16,467 nucleotides of DNA, taken from positions 1-16,467 of the forward strand of contig RFJO01000030.1 in the NCBI GenBank assembly GCA_003694495.1, read 5' to 3'. The notes beneath the pieces were generated by a model. The model was not told the DNA's origin. It searched no databases and saw only the letters and a program-made list of their open reading frames with translations. Positions 7,451-14,133 of the stretch are shown piece after piece (position 1 is the stretch's first letter; the number at the start of each line of letters is the position of its first letter). The stretch is from Candidatus Woesearchaeota archaeon (GTDB taxonomy: Archaea > Nanobdellota > Nanobdellia > SCGC-AAA011-G17 > GW2011-AR17). The translations under genes were made by a program, and so were the position numbers.

Positions 7451-8446
7451 ATGATGCTGCCATTTGAAAAAATTCAAAGGAATATACTGCAAAAAAAACA
7501 AACTAAAACTAATCTAGATTATGGAACAAGACCCGAAGAAAGAAAAATTGAAGATTATATACAGTACGGAGTAGTTAACATAAATAAACCATCAGGGCCA
7601 ACTTCGCACCAAGTTTCTGATTATGTTAAGAAAATATTAAACCTGAAAAAGGCAGGGCATTCTGGGACGCTTGACCCGAAAGTTACAGGAGTGTTGCCTA
7701 TAGCACTTGGGAAAGCTACGAAAGTTGTGCAAACTTTGCTTACAGCCGGTAAGGAGTATGTATGCTTGATGCATGTGCATAAAAAAGTTGATGAACAAGA
7801 GTTGAGAAAAGTTATGAATGAATTTGTCGGCGACATTGAACAATTACCACCAATAAAGTCTGCAGTTAAACGAAGAATAAGGACAAGAAGTGTGTATTAT
7901 ATTGATATAATAGAAATAAAAGAACAAGATGTGTTGTTTCGGGTAGGGTGCCAGGCAGGAACTTATATAAGAAAACTTGTGCATGATATTGGAGTTAAGC
8001 TAAAAACAGGGGCGCATATGGCGCAGCTTGTGAGGACTAAAGCTGGGCCGTTTAAGTTTGAGGAAATGGTTACCTTGCAAGATCTAAGAGATGCGTATGA
8101 AATATGGAAAGAAAATAATGACGAAAAAATGTTAAGAAAAGTTATACTGCCAATGGAAAAGGCTGTTGAGCATCTGCCTAAAATATGGATAAGCGATTAT
8201 GCTGTTGACCCGGTTGCGCATGGAGCTGACTTGTCTGTTCCAGGTGTGGTAAAGTTGAATGATGATATAAATCAAGGTGATATGGTGGCGATATTTACTT
8301 TAAAAGATGAACTTGTCGCGTTGGGGGAAGCGTTGATGAATGCGCAAAATATTTACATGAAAGAGAAAGGTGTTGCGGTGAAAGTGAAAAAAGTGTTCTA
8401 TGAAAGAAAAGTTTACCCTAAGTTTAAACTTTCACGTCAAAATTAA
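7451..8446 (+). CDS. cbf5: tRNA/rRNA pseudouridine synthase Cbf5 (archaeal TruB/dyskerin)
   Basis: 331-residue catalytic subunit of the archaeal H/ACA ribonucleoprotein, which converts uridine to pseudouridine in rRNA guided by H/ACA RNAs; it can also act on tRNA position 55. The catalytic loop GHSGTLDPKVTGVLP carries the nucleophile D75. The preceding NINKPSGPTSH motif (43-53) and the core segment AGTYIRKLVHDIG are also present. The C-terminal 80 residues (from about IWISDYAVDPVAHGADL) form a PUA RNA-binding domain. The KPSGP motif, the insert-free thumb region and the PUA domain match archaeal Cbf5 rather than bacterial TruB. An ATG at 7451 directly followed by one at 7454 could both serve as start. 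The 3' end overlaps the convergent phosphatase-family gene by 23 bp. Partner proteins Nop10, Gar1 and L7Ae are not in the window. Confidence 0.95.
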   Translation: MMLPFEKIQRNILQKKQTKTNLDYGTRPEERKIEDYIQYGVVNINKPSGPTSHQVSDYVKKILNLKKAGHSGTLDPKVTGVLPIALGKATKVVQTLLTAGKEYVCLMHVHKKVDEQELRKVMNEFVGDIEQLPPIKSAVKRRIRTRSVYYIDIIEIKEQDVLFRVGCQAGTYIRKLVHDIGVKLKTGAHMAQLVRTKAGPFKFEEMVTLQDLRDAYEIWKENNDEKMLRKVILPMEKAVEHLPKIWISDYAVDPVAHGADLSVPGVVKLNDDINQGDMVAIFTLKDELVALGEALMNAQNIYMKEKGVAVKVKKVFYERKVYPKFKLSRQN

Positions 8447-9176
8447 TGTAAATCGGTAAGTGGTCAGAAAAATTGTATTTTAAAATTTTGTAATCTTTGA
8501 TTTTAATGCTTGGTGAAACGAGAACGTAATCTAAATGCTTTTGAGGGTTCCAGCTTGGGAATGTTTTGTAGTCTTTTAACTTAATTGCGTCAGAAAGATA
8601 GGTTGAATTTAGAAGAACGGTTATATCGTTCTTTTGTGTGTTTAAATCGCCCATTAAGATTGTGGGCACAGTGTGAGAGTTGATTATGTTGGCTAATTCT
8701 TTAAGTTGTTTTAGCCTTGCTTTTTTTCTTAGCGATAAATGAGCAAGGATTAACCTGACAGGGTAGGGACAGTTTATTTTTGCTTCAATCACAATGTTGT
8801 GAATGCCTTTTTTTAAGCTGTGAGTTTTAACATCGTAAATCTTATACTTTGATATTATGGCGTTGCCTTGGTACTTTAAATGTGGGACGTGTTTTAATAT
8901 AGATTTTATGCCCTTAAAACTGTATTTGATTGCTTTTATTGCGTGATATAAGGATAATTTATTTTTTATAAAACTGATTTCGTCTCTTTTTGTCCTGGAA
9001 TTCTCTACGTCAAGTTCTATCAATGCGAGAATGTCAGGTTTTAACTCTTTTAATTTTTCTACAATCACTTCGTCAACATTTTTTGGTTTGAAATAACGCC
9101 AAACAAATAAGTATTCATGCCAGCCTTTGCTGATGCCGGTGAAGTATTCAACGTTGTAGCAAATAAGTTTGACCAT
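8424..9176 (-). CDS. Endonuclease/exonuclease/phosphatase family protein
   Basis: 250-residue protein of the metal-dependent EEP superfamily (exonuclease III, DNase I and sphingomyelinase relatives). The signature motifs occur in order: CYNVEYFTG with N8; LALIELD with a metal-binding glutamate at 54; LAHLSL; MGDLNTQ; the D-Y-V-L segment; and the terminal SDHLPI with its catalytic Asp-His pair. It therefore hydrolyses a phosphodiester or phosphomonoester with magnesium. Whether the substrate is DNA, RNA, lipid or a nucleotide cannot be told. There is no signal peptide and no further domain. A TATA box at 9201-9212 stands about 28 bp before the ATG, giving an almost leaderless transcript. Confidence 0.87.
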   Translation of the reverse strand: MVKLICYNVEYFTGISKGWHEYLFVWRYFKPKNVDEVIVEKLKELKPDILALIELDVENSRTKRDEISFIKNKLSLYHAIKAIKYSFKGIKSILKHVPHLKYQGNAIISKYKIYDVKTHSLKKGIHNIVIEAKINCPYPVRLILAHLSLRKKARLKQLKELANIINSHTVPTILMGDLNTQKNDITVLLNSTYLSDAIKLKDYKTFPSWNPQKHLDYVLVSPSIKIKDYKILKYNFSDHLPIYINFDVKV

Positions 9177-9200
9177 ACGTTTAAATTAAAGCAAATAAAT

Positions 9201-9219
9201 CTTTATATATTTTTATATA
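9201..9219. promoter_or_regulatory. Back-to-back TATA boxes for the EEP gene and superoxide reductase
   Basis: Two adjoining AT-rich boxes share this stretch. On the minus strand AAATATATAAAG (9201-9212) lies about 28 bp before the EEP-family start. On the plus strand TTTTATATA (9211-9219) would start transcription near 9241, giving a leader of about 30 bases that includes the superoxide reductase ribosome-binding site. Confidence 0.45.
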
Positions 9220-9271
9220 CTATTCATAACAATTAAATAAAAGTAAAATTTTTGGATATGAGGTGAAAAAC

Positions 9272-9643
9272 ATGACAGAATTGAATGAAGTATACAAATG
9301 TGAAGTATGTGGCAATATTGTTGAAGTGTTGCACACAGGCGCAGGGCAGCTTGTTTGCTGTGGTAAAGAAATGGTTAAACAAACAGAAAAGTCTGTTGAT
9401 GAAGGCAAAGAAAAGCATGTGCCAATAGTTGAAAAGACTGATAATGGGATTAAAGTAAAAGTCGGGGAAGTTGAACATCCCATGACAGAAGAGCATCATA
9501 TTGAATGGATAGAAGTTCTTACTAAAGAAGGTACTCAGAAGGTTTTCTTAAAGCCAGGAGAAAAGCCTGAAGCTGAGTTTAATGTGACAGGTTATCTTGA
9601 GGTAAGAAGTTATTGTAACCTTCACGGATTGTGGAAAAGTTAA
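9272..9643 (+). CDS. dfx: Desulfoferrodoxin, two-iron superoxide reductase
   Basis: 123-residue class I superoxide reductase, which reduces superoxide to hydrogen peroxide in the cytoplasm of anaerobes without making oxygen. The N-terminal desulforedoxin-like domain has C10, C13, C29 and C30 for the rubredoxin-type centre I. The catalytic centre II ligands are all present: H49, H69, H75, C115 and H118. The conserved E47-K48 pair before H49 is also there. ATG 9272 is chosen because GAGGTG (9260-9265) lies six bases before it; an in-frame GTG at 9263 overlaps that site. The rtcA gene follows after 29 bases and may share the transcript. The enzyme indicates an anaerobic or microaerobic host that meets oxygen at times. 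Confidence 0.97.
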   Translation: MTELNEVYKCEVCGNIVEVLHTGAGQLVCCGKEMVKQTEKSVDEGKEKHVPIVEKTDNGIKVKVGEVEHPMTEEHHIEWIEVLTKEGTQKVFLKPGEKPEAEFNVTGYLEVRSYCNLHGLWKS

Positions 9644-9672
9644 TAAGCTTTTTCTTTAACCTTCTTTTTTAT

Positions 9673-10656
9673 ATGATACAAATTGATGGCAGAAACGGCG
9701 GCGGGCAGATATTAAGAACAGCTTTAGGGTTGGCTGTGTTGACGTCTAAACCTTTCAAGATGGTTAATATAAGGTTAGCTAGGCCTGTCCCAGGCATAAA
9801 AGTGCAGCATCTTGAAGCTGTCAAGGCTGTAGCCAAGTTGTGTAATGCTGAAGTTGACGGGCTAGAGTTTGGCTCAAAAGAAATTACGTTTAAGCCTGCA
9901 GAGATTGACAAGTCCAGAGTGAAAATTAAGCTTAATACTGCTGGATCTGTTGGGTTGGCGTTGCAGGCTGTGTTGATTGCAGTGGTGCAAAAAAAAGTTA
10001 AGGTTGTGGTGGAAGGAGGTGCAACTTACGGAAAATGGGCTGTGCCGTTTGACAGTCTTTGGAACGTGGTGTTCCCTATGCTTGAAAAATTTGGGTATAA
10101 AGTTAAGGTGAAACATGTTAAGCACGGGTTTTATCCTAAAGGCGGGGCGAGGGTTGAGCTTGTTTCCAATGTTGCAAAGTTTAGCCCAATAAGCATACTT
10201 GATAAAGGAAAGTTGATTGAAGCGCAGGGTGTTTCTGTGGCATCAGAAATGTTGAGGAAAGCTAGCGTGGCTGAAAGGCAAAGCAATGAAGTAAAAAAAA
10301 TTTTGCCGTTTGAAATTAACATGAGGAATGTTTATGTAAATTCTCTTTGCCCAGGCTCTGGTATAACAATCTGGGCAAAGTGTGAAAATTCTAGGGTTGG
10401 CGGAGATTTTGTCGGCGAGAGAGGAGTTAAAGCGGAAAAGGTTGGAAGGGAAGCTGTAAAAAAGTTAATGTTTAATTATGAAAATGGGGCTGTGGATTAT
10501 TTTACTGCAGACCAGCTTATGCCTTACATGGCCTTGGCTGGGAAATCTGAAATAAAAACGTCTATGATAACTGAGCATATGTTGAATAATGGGAAAACAA
10601 TAGAAAAATTCCTTGATGTTAAGTTTAGCTTTGACAATAACATAATTAAGGTATAG
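9673..10656 (+). CDS. rtcA: RNA 3'-terminal phosphate cyclase
   Basis: 327-residue cyclase that uses ATP to turn an RNA 3'-phosphate into a 2',3'-cyclic phosphate through a covalent adenylate; implicated in RNA repair. The family N-terminus IDGRNGGGQILRTALGLA is present, followed by ARPVPGIKVQHL, the GSVGLALQ segment and HGFYPKGGA. In this last motif the third glycine of the usual PxGGG is alanine (A159). The likely nucleophile is H302 in SMITEHMLNNG, matching the catalytic histidine near the C-terminus of characterised RtcA. The start at ATG 9673 gives the canonical N-terminus; a longer frame from 9631 would overlap the superoxide reductase gene. The spacer of 29 bases is T-rich, so either readthrough from the upstream gene or a short separate promoter is possible. 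The end overlaps the convergent HIT gene by 11 bp. Confidence 0.95.
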   Translation: MIQIDGRNGGGQILRTALGLAVLTSKPFKMVNIRLARPVPGIKVQHLEAVKAVAKLCNAEVDGLEFGSKEITFKPAEIDKSRVKIKLNTAGSVGLALQAVLIAVVQKKVKVVVEGGATYGKWAVPFDSLWNVVFPMLEKFGYKVKVKHVKHGFYPKGGARVELVSNVAKFSPISILDKGKLIEAQGVSVASEMLRKASVAERQSNEVKKILPFEINMRNVYVNSLCPGSGITIWAKCENSRVGGDFVGERGVKAEKVGREAVKKLMFNYENGAVDYFTADQLMPYMALAGKSEIKTSMITEHMLNNGKTIEKFLDVKFSFDNNIIKV

Positions 10657-11284
10657 GCAATTCGTCGAGGAAGTTTGATTCTGATTTTTCAGGTGCAGTG
10701 TTGATTACAATTTTTTCTTCACTTTTTTTGATTTTAATTTCTTTTGTCTTCTCGTTAATCTTTTTCTGCAATTCATCTAACTCAGTTTCGTCAACCTTTA
10801 ACGGGTTCCAGCGGAACGAGACGTTGTCGTTGTCGTATCTTGGGATTATATTTATAAGAATGTGCGGTGAAACCTGGCCTGCGCCTTGGCCGTTTGATAC
10901 TAAAATGTTTGTGCCTGTAGCATTTAAACTTTGAAATAATGCGTCGCTAAGTTTGTTTGCAACCTTGAAAATGTGCGCGGTCATGTCGTCGTCAAGCTGC
11001 GGCAAGAACTGGGCATGGACCTTTGGGAATAACAATGTATGACCCTTCGTGGCTGGGTTGATGTCAAGTATGGCCAAAACCTTGTCGTCTTCGTACACAG
11101 TCTTTACCGGGATCTTGCCTTGGATCATAAGACAGAAAGGGCACTCCTGTTTGCCTATCAAAGCTTCCCTGTCTTCAGGCGGTAGCTTGGACAGGATTTC
11201 TTCTAATTTTTTTTGTTGCTCTTCCGGTGATAAGCCTTCAAGCTGTTTCTTGATATCATTGATTAATTCTTGCGTGACTGCCAT
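10646..11284 (-). CDS. HIT-family protein with a degenerate histidine triad
   Basis: 212-residue protein with a HIT (nucleotide-binding hydrolase) domain at about 46-150. A charged helical segment with SPEEQQ precedes it, and a Lys/Glu-rich tail follows. The typical CPFC (C48, C51), LAILDINPATKGHTLLFPK and H90 are present. The triad region, normally H-x-H-x-H-x-x, reads H141-I-L143-I-N145. The first histidine remains, the catalytic middle one is Leu and the third is Asn. AMP-lysine-type hydrolysis or transferase chemistry by the normal mechanism therefore appears lost, while nucleotide binding or a CPFC/His metal site may persist. ATG 11284 is preferred over 11344, which would run across the divergent promoter into the glycosyltransferase start. 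Confidence 0.87.
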   Translation of the reverse strand: MAVTQELINDIKKQLEGLSPEEQQKKLEEILSKLPPEDREALIGKQECPFCLMIQGKIPVKTVYEDDKVLAILDINPATKGHTLLFPKVHAQFLPQLDDDMTAHIFKVANKLSDALFQSLNATGTNILVSNGQGAGQVSPHILINIIPRYDNDNVSFRWNPLKVDETELDELQKKINEKTKEIKIKKSEEKIVINTAPEKSESNFLDELPIP

Positions 11285-11293
11285 GAATAAAGG

Positions 11294-11318
11294 AAGCTTT
11301 TTAAATGTTAAAAAGCTT
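11294..11318. promoter_or_regulatory. Palindromic bidirectional promoter
   Basis: Perfect inverted repeat with arms AAGCTTTTTAA (11294-11304) and TTAAAAAGCTT (11308-11318) around a three-base centre. Each arm contains a TATA-like TTTAAA-type core lying about 25 bp from one of the two start codons (11284 on minus, 11328 on plus). Neither gene has a Shine-Dalgarno sequence, so both mRNAs would be leaderless. Confidence 0.55.
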
Positions 11319-11327
11319 TCGCTGTAT

Positions 11328-11963
11328 ATGGCAAAATGTTCCATAATAATACCAGCGTATAATGAGGAAAATTATATAGAAAAATGCCTTGAAATGTTTG
11401 ACGATTCTGTTGAAACTATAGTCGTGGCTAATGGTTGTACTGATAAAACAGCTGAGGTGGCAAAAAAGTATGCAACGAAAGTTGTGGAAATTAAAGAAAA
11501 AGGGGTGTCGAAAGCCAGGAATGAAGGTGCGAGGTTGAGTGAAAGCGATTTCTTAATATTCTTGGATGCGGACATAATCCTGACAAAGGATAATCTTGAG
11601 AAAATACTTAGCTCTGGTAATGAAGTCGGCACATGTTATGCTATCCCTGATGTGGACAAGTTCTTGCCAAAAATGTTAATGAAATTAAAAAAACCGTTCC
11701 AAAGGATTGGGTGGTCTTCTGGTTTAATATTCTGTAAAAAAGAAATCTATGAAAAGGTTAACGGGTTTGATGAAAGCCTGGCATTTGGTGAAGATGGAAA
11801 GTTTTTAAGAACTGCAAAAAAGCATGGCAAGTTTGGAGTGGTGGATGCTTACGTGGTTAACTCTATGAGAAGGTTTGAGAAAAGCGGTTACCTAAAATGG
11901 ATACTTTTCTGGATAAAGAATAGTTTTAAAAAGAATAAAAGTTATTATGAAGTAGTGAGATGA
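11328..11963 (+). CDS. Glycosyltransferase family 2
   Basis: 211-residue GT-A fold glycosyltransferase that moves a sugar from a nucleotide-sugar donor. The N-terminal IIIPAYNEE (6-14) and VVANGCTDKT (32-41) are classic family-2 nucleotide-binding segments. KGVSKARNEGA leads to the metal-binding DAD at 80-82. The later GFDESLAFGEDG (around residue 150) supplies the acceptor-side acidic residues. There is no membrane domain; a basic, aromatic C-terminus may touch the membrane. The ATG at 11328 gives the canonical start. The frame is open much further upstream, but that part is antisense to the HIT gene. The stop overlaps the next start in an ATGA, so the following unknown protein is co-translated. 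Acceptor unknown; surface polysaccharide or glycolipid synthesis is likely. Confidence 0.9.
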   Translation: MAKCSIIIPAYNEENYIEKCLEMFDDSVETIVVANGCTDKTAEVAKKYATKVVEIKEKGVSKARNEGARLSESDFLIFLDADIILTKDNLEKILSSGNEVGTCYAIPDVDKFLPKMLMKLKKPFQRIGWSSGLIFCKKEIYEKVNGFDESLAFGEDGKFLRTAKKHGKFGVVDAYVVNSMRRFEKSGYLKWILFWIKNSFKKNKSYYEVVR

Positions 11964-12694
11964 AAGTAAGTTTTTTTGAAGAGTTTCCAAACAAAAAGTC
12001 TGCTGAAAAATTAAAGCTTATAAATTATCCTACAAAGGTTTACCTTGCAGCTCCATCAATAAAAGAGTTTAATGAAAAGAAAAAACTGTTTTCTTCAAAA
12101 TATGTGAAACAGATAATTTATTGGCCCATTGTGAAAGAAAGTTATTGGCTTAGCCCTTTCACAGACAGGAAGGTACTGTTAAGGGTAATGAACGAATGTG
12201 AAAATATGCAGTTCATGTGGGATGCAGAAATCCCTAAAAAAAGAAGACTTGTTGTTACGAACCTTTGTTCTTTCTTTAAAAATAAAAAACTGATATATGA
12301 CTATTTTAAACAACATGAAAAAACAATTTATACGGCAGAGTATTTTCCCGAAAAAGGCATTGCTGAAAAGTTTCTTGAATTTTTGGGGTTGATGTTTAAG
12401 CCTACAAAATTTAACAATAAAGTCATAAAAATGGTTTACTCGTCCATGCACGATTTTGGTGAGCACTTTATAAAAAAAGAAGTAAAAAAGGGTGTTGAAA
12501 TGTATGGTGATAAGTTTATGGTTGGGCTGGGTACTATTGCGAAAGGAGTTAAAGGAGATGAACCGTTGTTAAGCTTAAAACTTTTAAAACGAGACCTTGA
12601 AATATGCAAAAACAATAATGTAAATGAAGTTGTAATATTTAGGTTGAATGGGTTGAATGAAAAATATAATAATGTTATAAAAAAGTTCATCTGA
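11960..12694 (+). CDS. Unrecognised protein coupled to the glycosyltransferase
   Basis: 244 residues, soluble, rich in Lys and Phe, with no signal peptide or membrane segment and no motif I can name. Alternating beta-like stretches (KVYLAAPS, KQIIYWPI, FMVGLGTIAKG, NEVVIFRLNGL) and helices suggest an alpha/beta fold, perhaps a TIM barrel; the last strand-helix unit is suggestive. Its ATG overlaps the glycosyltransferase TGA by four bases (ATGA), so the two products are made together and probably act in the same step, for example donor or acceptor preparation. The end overlaps a convergent kinase-fold gene by 8 bp. Real coding is supported by the coupling and by the uninterrupted length. Confidence 0.7.
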   Translation: MKVSFFEEFPNKKSAEKLKLINYPTKVYLAAPSIKEFNEKKKLFSSKYVKQIIYWPIVKESYWLSPFTDRKVLLRVMNECENMQFMWDAEIPKKRRLVVTNLCSFFKNKKLIYDYFKQHEKTIYTAEYFPEKGIAEKFLEFLGLMFKPTKFNNKVIKMVYSSMHDFGEHFIKKEVKKGVEMYGDKFMVGLGTIAKGVKGDEPLLSLKLLKRDLEICKNNNVNEVVIFRLNGLNEKYNNVIKKFI

Positions 12695-13427
12695 ACATTT
12701 TTCTTAATTCTTTCAACATTAAACCGTCTCGCGGAATCCTTGTGTTAAGCCAAAGTTTCCATAAGGGTTTTGCAGGTTCGAGCATGTAACCTAAAGTGAA
12801 AAGAACTTTTTTGTTCTTATAATAACGTTTAATATCGTACGCCATTAGGTAAGTTAAAGCTTCACGTTTCCTGAAGTCTTTAGTGTTGGCAGTGATGTAG
12901 GTTGAATAAATTAATTTTAGCAAGTCAAGAGCTTTATCGTCTTCTGAGCCTAAAGACTTAAATTTACCGTCAAAGTCTATCCATTTGTAAGGATGGATAT
13001 AGTTTTTTACATGTGCATCGCCGATGGTGACTGAACGAGAATGGATCTCTTGCACTGTCTGGATAATAGATTCTAAAGCGTTTCTTTGAGAACCTATGTT
13101 CATCTGCCTAAAACTTGCACCATAAATGTATTCTTTTATCAGCAACCCCTTCTTGTATGCTATAAGCCTCGGCGCGAAATGGCCGTTAAGAATGTTTAAT
13201 TTGTTAGCTTCTTCAGCTAAATGTTTTGCTGATGAGCAATAAACTCTTGTATCAAAAAATGTTTTGTCCAATAGAGTATAATAATGATTGGCAATGAACG
13301 ATTTTAGAGAGGTTTTTTTAACGATATAATTTTTGCCTTTATACTCGACAGGGAATACTTTATACGTAGCCCTATAATCTTTAGCCGCTCTAAATTTTTC
13401 AGGGTTGGTTAATAAATCTTCTAGCAT
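12687..13427 (-). CDS. Kinase-fold protein (lipopolysaccharide-kinase/APH-like)
   Basis: 246-residue protein with a minimal protein-kinase fold. The ATP-anchoring lysine is probably K37 or K38 in YIVKKT. The alpha-C glutamate is E72 or E73 (HLAEEAN). The catalytic loop IGDAHVKN gives D137 and N142. The metal-binding segment WIDFDGKF supplies D151 or D153 in place of DFG. This loop-to-DFD spacing resembles sugar or small-molecule kinases (KdkA/WaaP, aminoglycoside phosphotransferases) and RIO/Bud32 enzymes more than typical Ser/Thr kinases. It stands next to the glycosyltransferase pair, so sugar phosphorylation is a reasonable guess but no more. A TTTTATATATTT box (13447-13458) centred 26 bp before the ATG indicates a leaderless mRNA. 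Confidence 0.72.
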   Translation of the reverse strand: MLEDLLTNPEKFRAAKDYRATYKVFPVEYKGKNYIVKKTSLKSFIANHYYTLLDKTFFDTRVYCSSAKHLAEEANKLNILNGHFAPRLIAYKKGLLIKEYIYGASFRQMNIGSQRNALESIIQTVQEIHSRSVTIGDAHVKNYIHPYKWIDFDGKFKSLGSEDDKALDLLKLIYSTYITANTKDFRKREALTYLMAYDIKRYYKNKKVLFTLGYMLEPAKPLWKLWLNTRIPRDGLMLKELRKMFR

Positions 13428-13446
13428 TAATGATAGAATTAAAATT

Positions 13447-13458
13447 AAATATATAAAA
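13447..13458 (-). promoter_or_regulatory. TATA box of the kinase-fold gene
   Basis: TTTTATATATTT on the minus strand, centred 26 bp before the ATG at 13427. It begins just after the aEF-1beta stop codon, so the upstream gene ends right at this promoter. Confidence 0.5.
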
Positions 13459-13459
13459 T

Positions 13460-13732
13460 TTATCCTAATGCACGCCTGTAATCAACAACTTCAGCTGAGG
13501 AAACATGCTCAAGCTCGTTTAACTTGGTTTCCATCTCGTCAGTGCCAAGGTCTTCGTTAGCCACAACAACAAGTTTTAATGCTTTTAATCCAAAAGCAAC
13601 AGGCTCAATTTCTTCTTTGCCGACTTCAGCGCCTAACTTTGTAAGAACATCTTTAGCTTTAGCTTTTACAGCTTCAATGTCTGTATCAGGGCTTTCCATC
13701 ATAAGTTTGAACGTGATTATTGCTTCTGCCAT
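13460..13732 (-). CDS. Translation elongation factor aEF-1beta
   Basis: 90-residue archaeal guanine-nucleotide exchange factor for EF-1alpha. It begins MAEAIITFKLMMESPDTDIE, the usual family N-terminus, and contains VKAKAKDVLTKLGAEVGKEEIEPVAFGLKALKLVVVANEDLGT and a C-terminal VDYRR-type end. The length matches archaeal EF-1beta (about 90). The reading frame is open upstream to 13810, but that extension overlaps the zinc-ribbon gene in another frame and is not family-like. The start is one base after the zinc-ribbon stop, so the pair is translationally coupled, a gene order common in archaea. Confidence 0.95.
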   Translation of the reverse strand: MAEAIITFKLMMESPDTDIEAVKAKAKDVLTKLGAEVGKEEIEPVAFGLKALKLVVVANEDLGTDEMETKLNELEHVSSAEVVDYRRALG

Positions 13733-13733
13733 T

Positions 13734-13907
13734 TTAGTTTGGTCCTGTAAACCCGCATTTTTTGCAGGTGTACCTTGCTGCAATCTTTCTGCAATGCCCG
13801 CACCTGACAATTACAAAAGAGCCGCAGTTGGGGCATTTGAATTGAGTTGATTCTGGATCATTAACAATATCTTTGTTACATGATATGCATTTTTGTTTTT
13901 CAACCAT
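13734..13907 (-). CDS. Archaeal zinc-ribbon mini-protein (HVO_2753-like)
   Basis: A 57-residue protein composed of four CxxC knuckles: C7/C10, C25/C28 (CPNCG), C36/C39 (CGHC) and C48/C51 (CKKCG). These would bind two zinc ions. It begins MVEKQKCISCNKDI and ends GFTGPN. It matches the small archaeal zinc-finger proteins described as RNA-binding or translation-linked that typically precede aEF-1beta. The ATG has GAGGT (13914-13918) upstream, and the TAA is one base before the aEF-1beta ATG. Its function in translation is known only by association; the haloarchaeal homologue affects motility and biofilm. Confidence 0.92.
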   Translation of the reverse strand: MVEKQKCISCNKDIVNDPESTQFKCPNCGSFVIVRCGHCRKIAARYTCKKCGFTGPN

Positions 13908-13941
13908 TTTGTAACCTCTTTTCTAGTGAAAATAGCAAATC

Positions 13942-13949
13942 TTTATAAA
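13942..13949. promoter_or_regulatory. Palindromic TATA box shared by tRNA-Arg and the zinc-ribbon operon
   Basis: TTTATAAA is its own reverse complement. It lies 30 bp before the tRNA-Arg on the plus strand and about 26 bp from the expected start of the leadered zinc-ribbon/aEF-1beta transcript on the minus strand. No second convincing box is visible on either side. Confidence 0.5.
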
Positions 13950-13975
13950 TGTTTTGATTTCTTTTACTGAATTAT

Positions 13976-14047
13976 GCCCCTGTAGTACAGTGGATAGTAC
14001 GCAGCCCTGCGGAGGCTGAAACCGGGGTTCGAGTCCTCGCAGGGGCA
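13976..14047 (+). tRNA. tRNA-Arg (anticodon GCG)
   Basis: 72-base tRNA without intron. The acceptor stem GCCCCTG pairs with CAGGGGC, with discriminator A at 14047. The D arm is GTAC/GTAC around AGTGGATA. The anticodon stem CAGCC/GGCTG encloses the loop CTGCGGA, giving anticodon GCG (codons CGC and CGU). A four-base variable loop is followed by T stem CGGGG/CCTCG (one G-U pair) with loop TTCGAGT. The 3' CCA is not encoded. Confidence 0.97.
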
Positions 14048-14133
14048 GTTATGTACTTCTATAGAGATTATAAGAATTAAGGTTAAATCTTTAGTGTAAG
14101 TTTATCTCTCTAAAAATTTATGGAGATGATAAA

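Noticed and set aside
11049..11327. Long N-terminal extension of the glycosyltransferase frame
   Set aside because: It is antisense to the HIT gene, has no family similarity, and the canonical GT2 start is at 11328.
1455..12694. A genetic code with TGA as tryptophan or glycine
   Set aside because: TGA is a credible final stop in groES, the GT2 gene, the unknown protein, the kinase-fold gene and the radical SAM gene itself, and no other gene contains an internal TGA.
13733..13810. 26-residue N-terminal extension of aEF-1beta
   Set aside because: It overlaps the zinc-ribbon gene in another frame, and family members begin at the MAEAIITF position.
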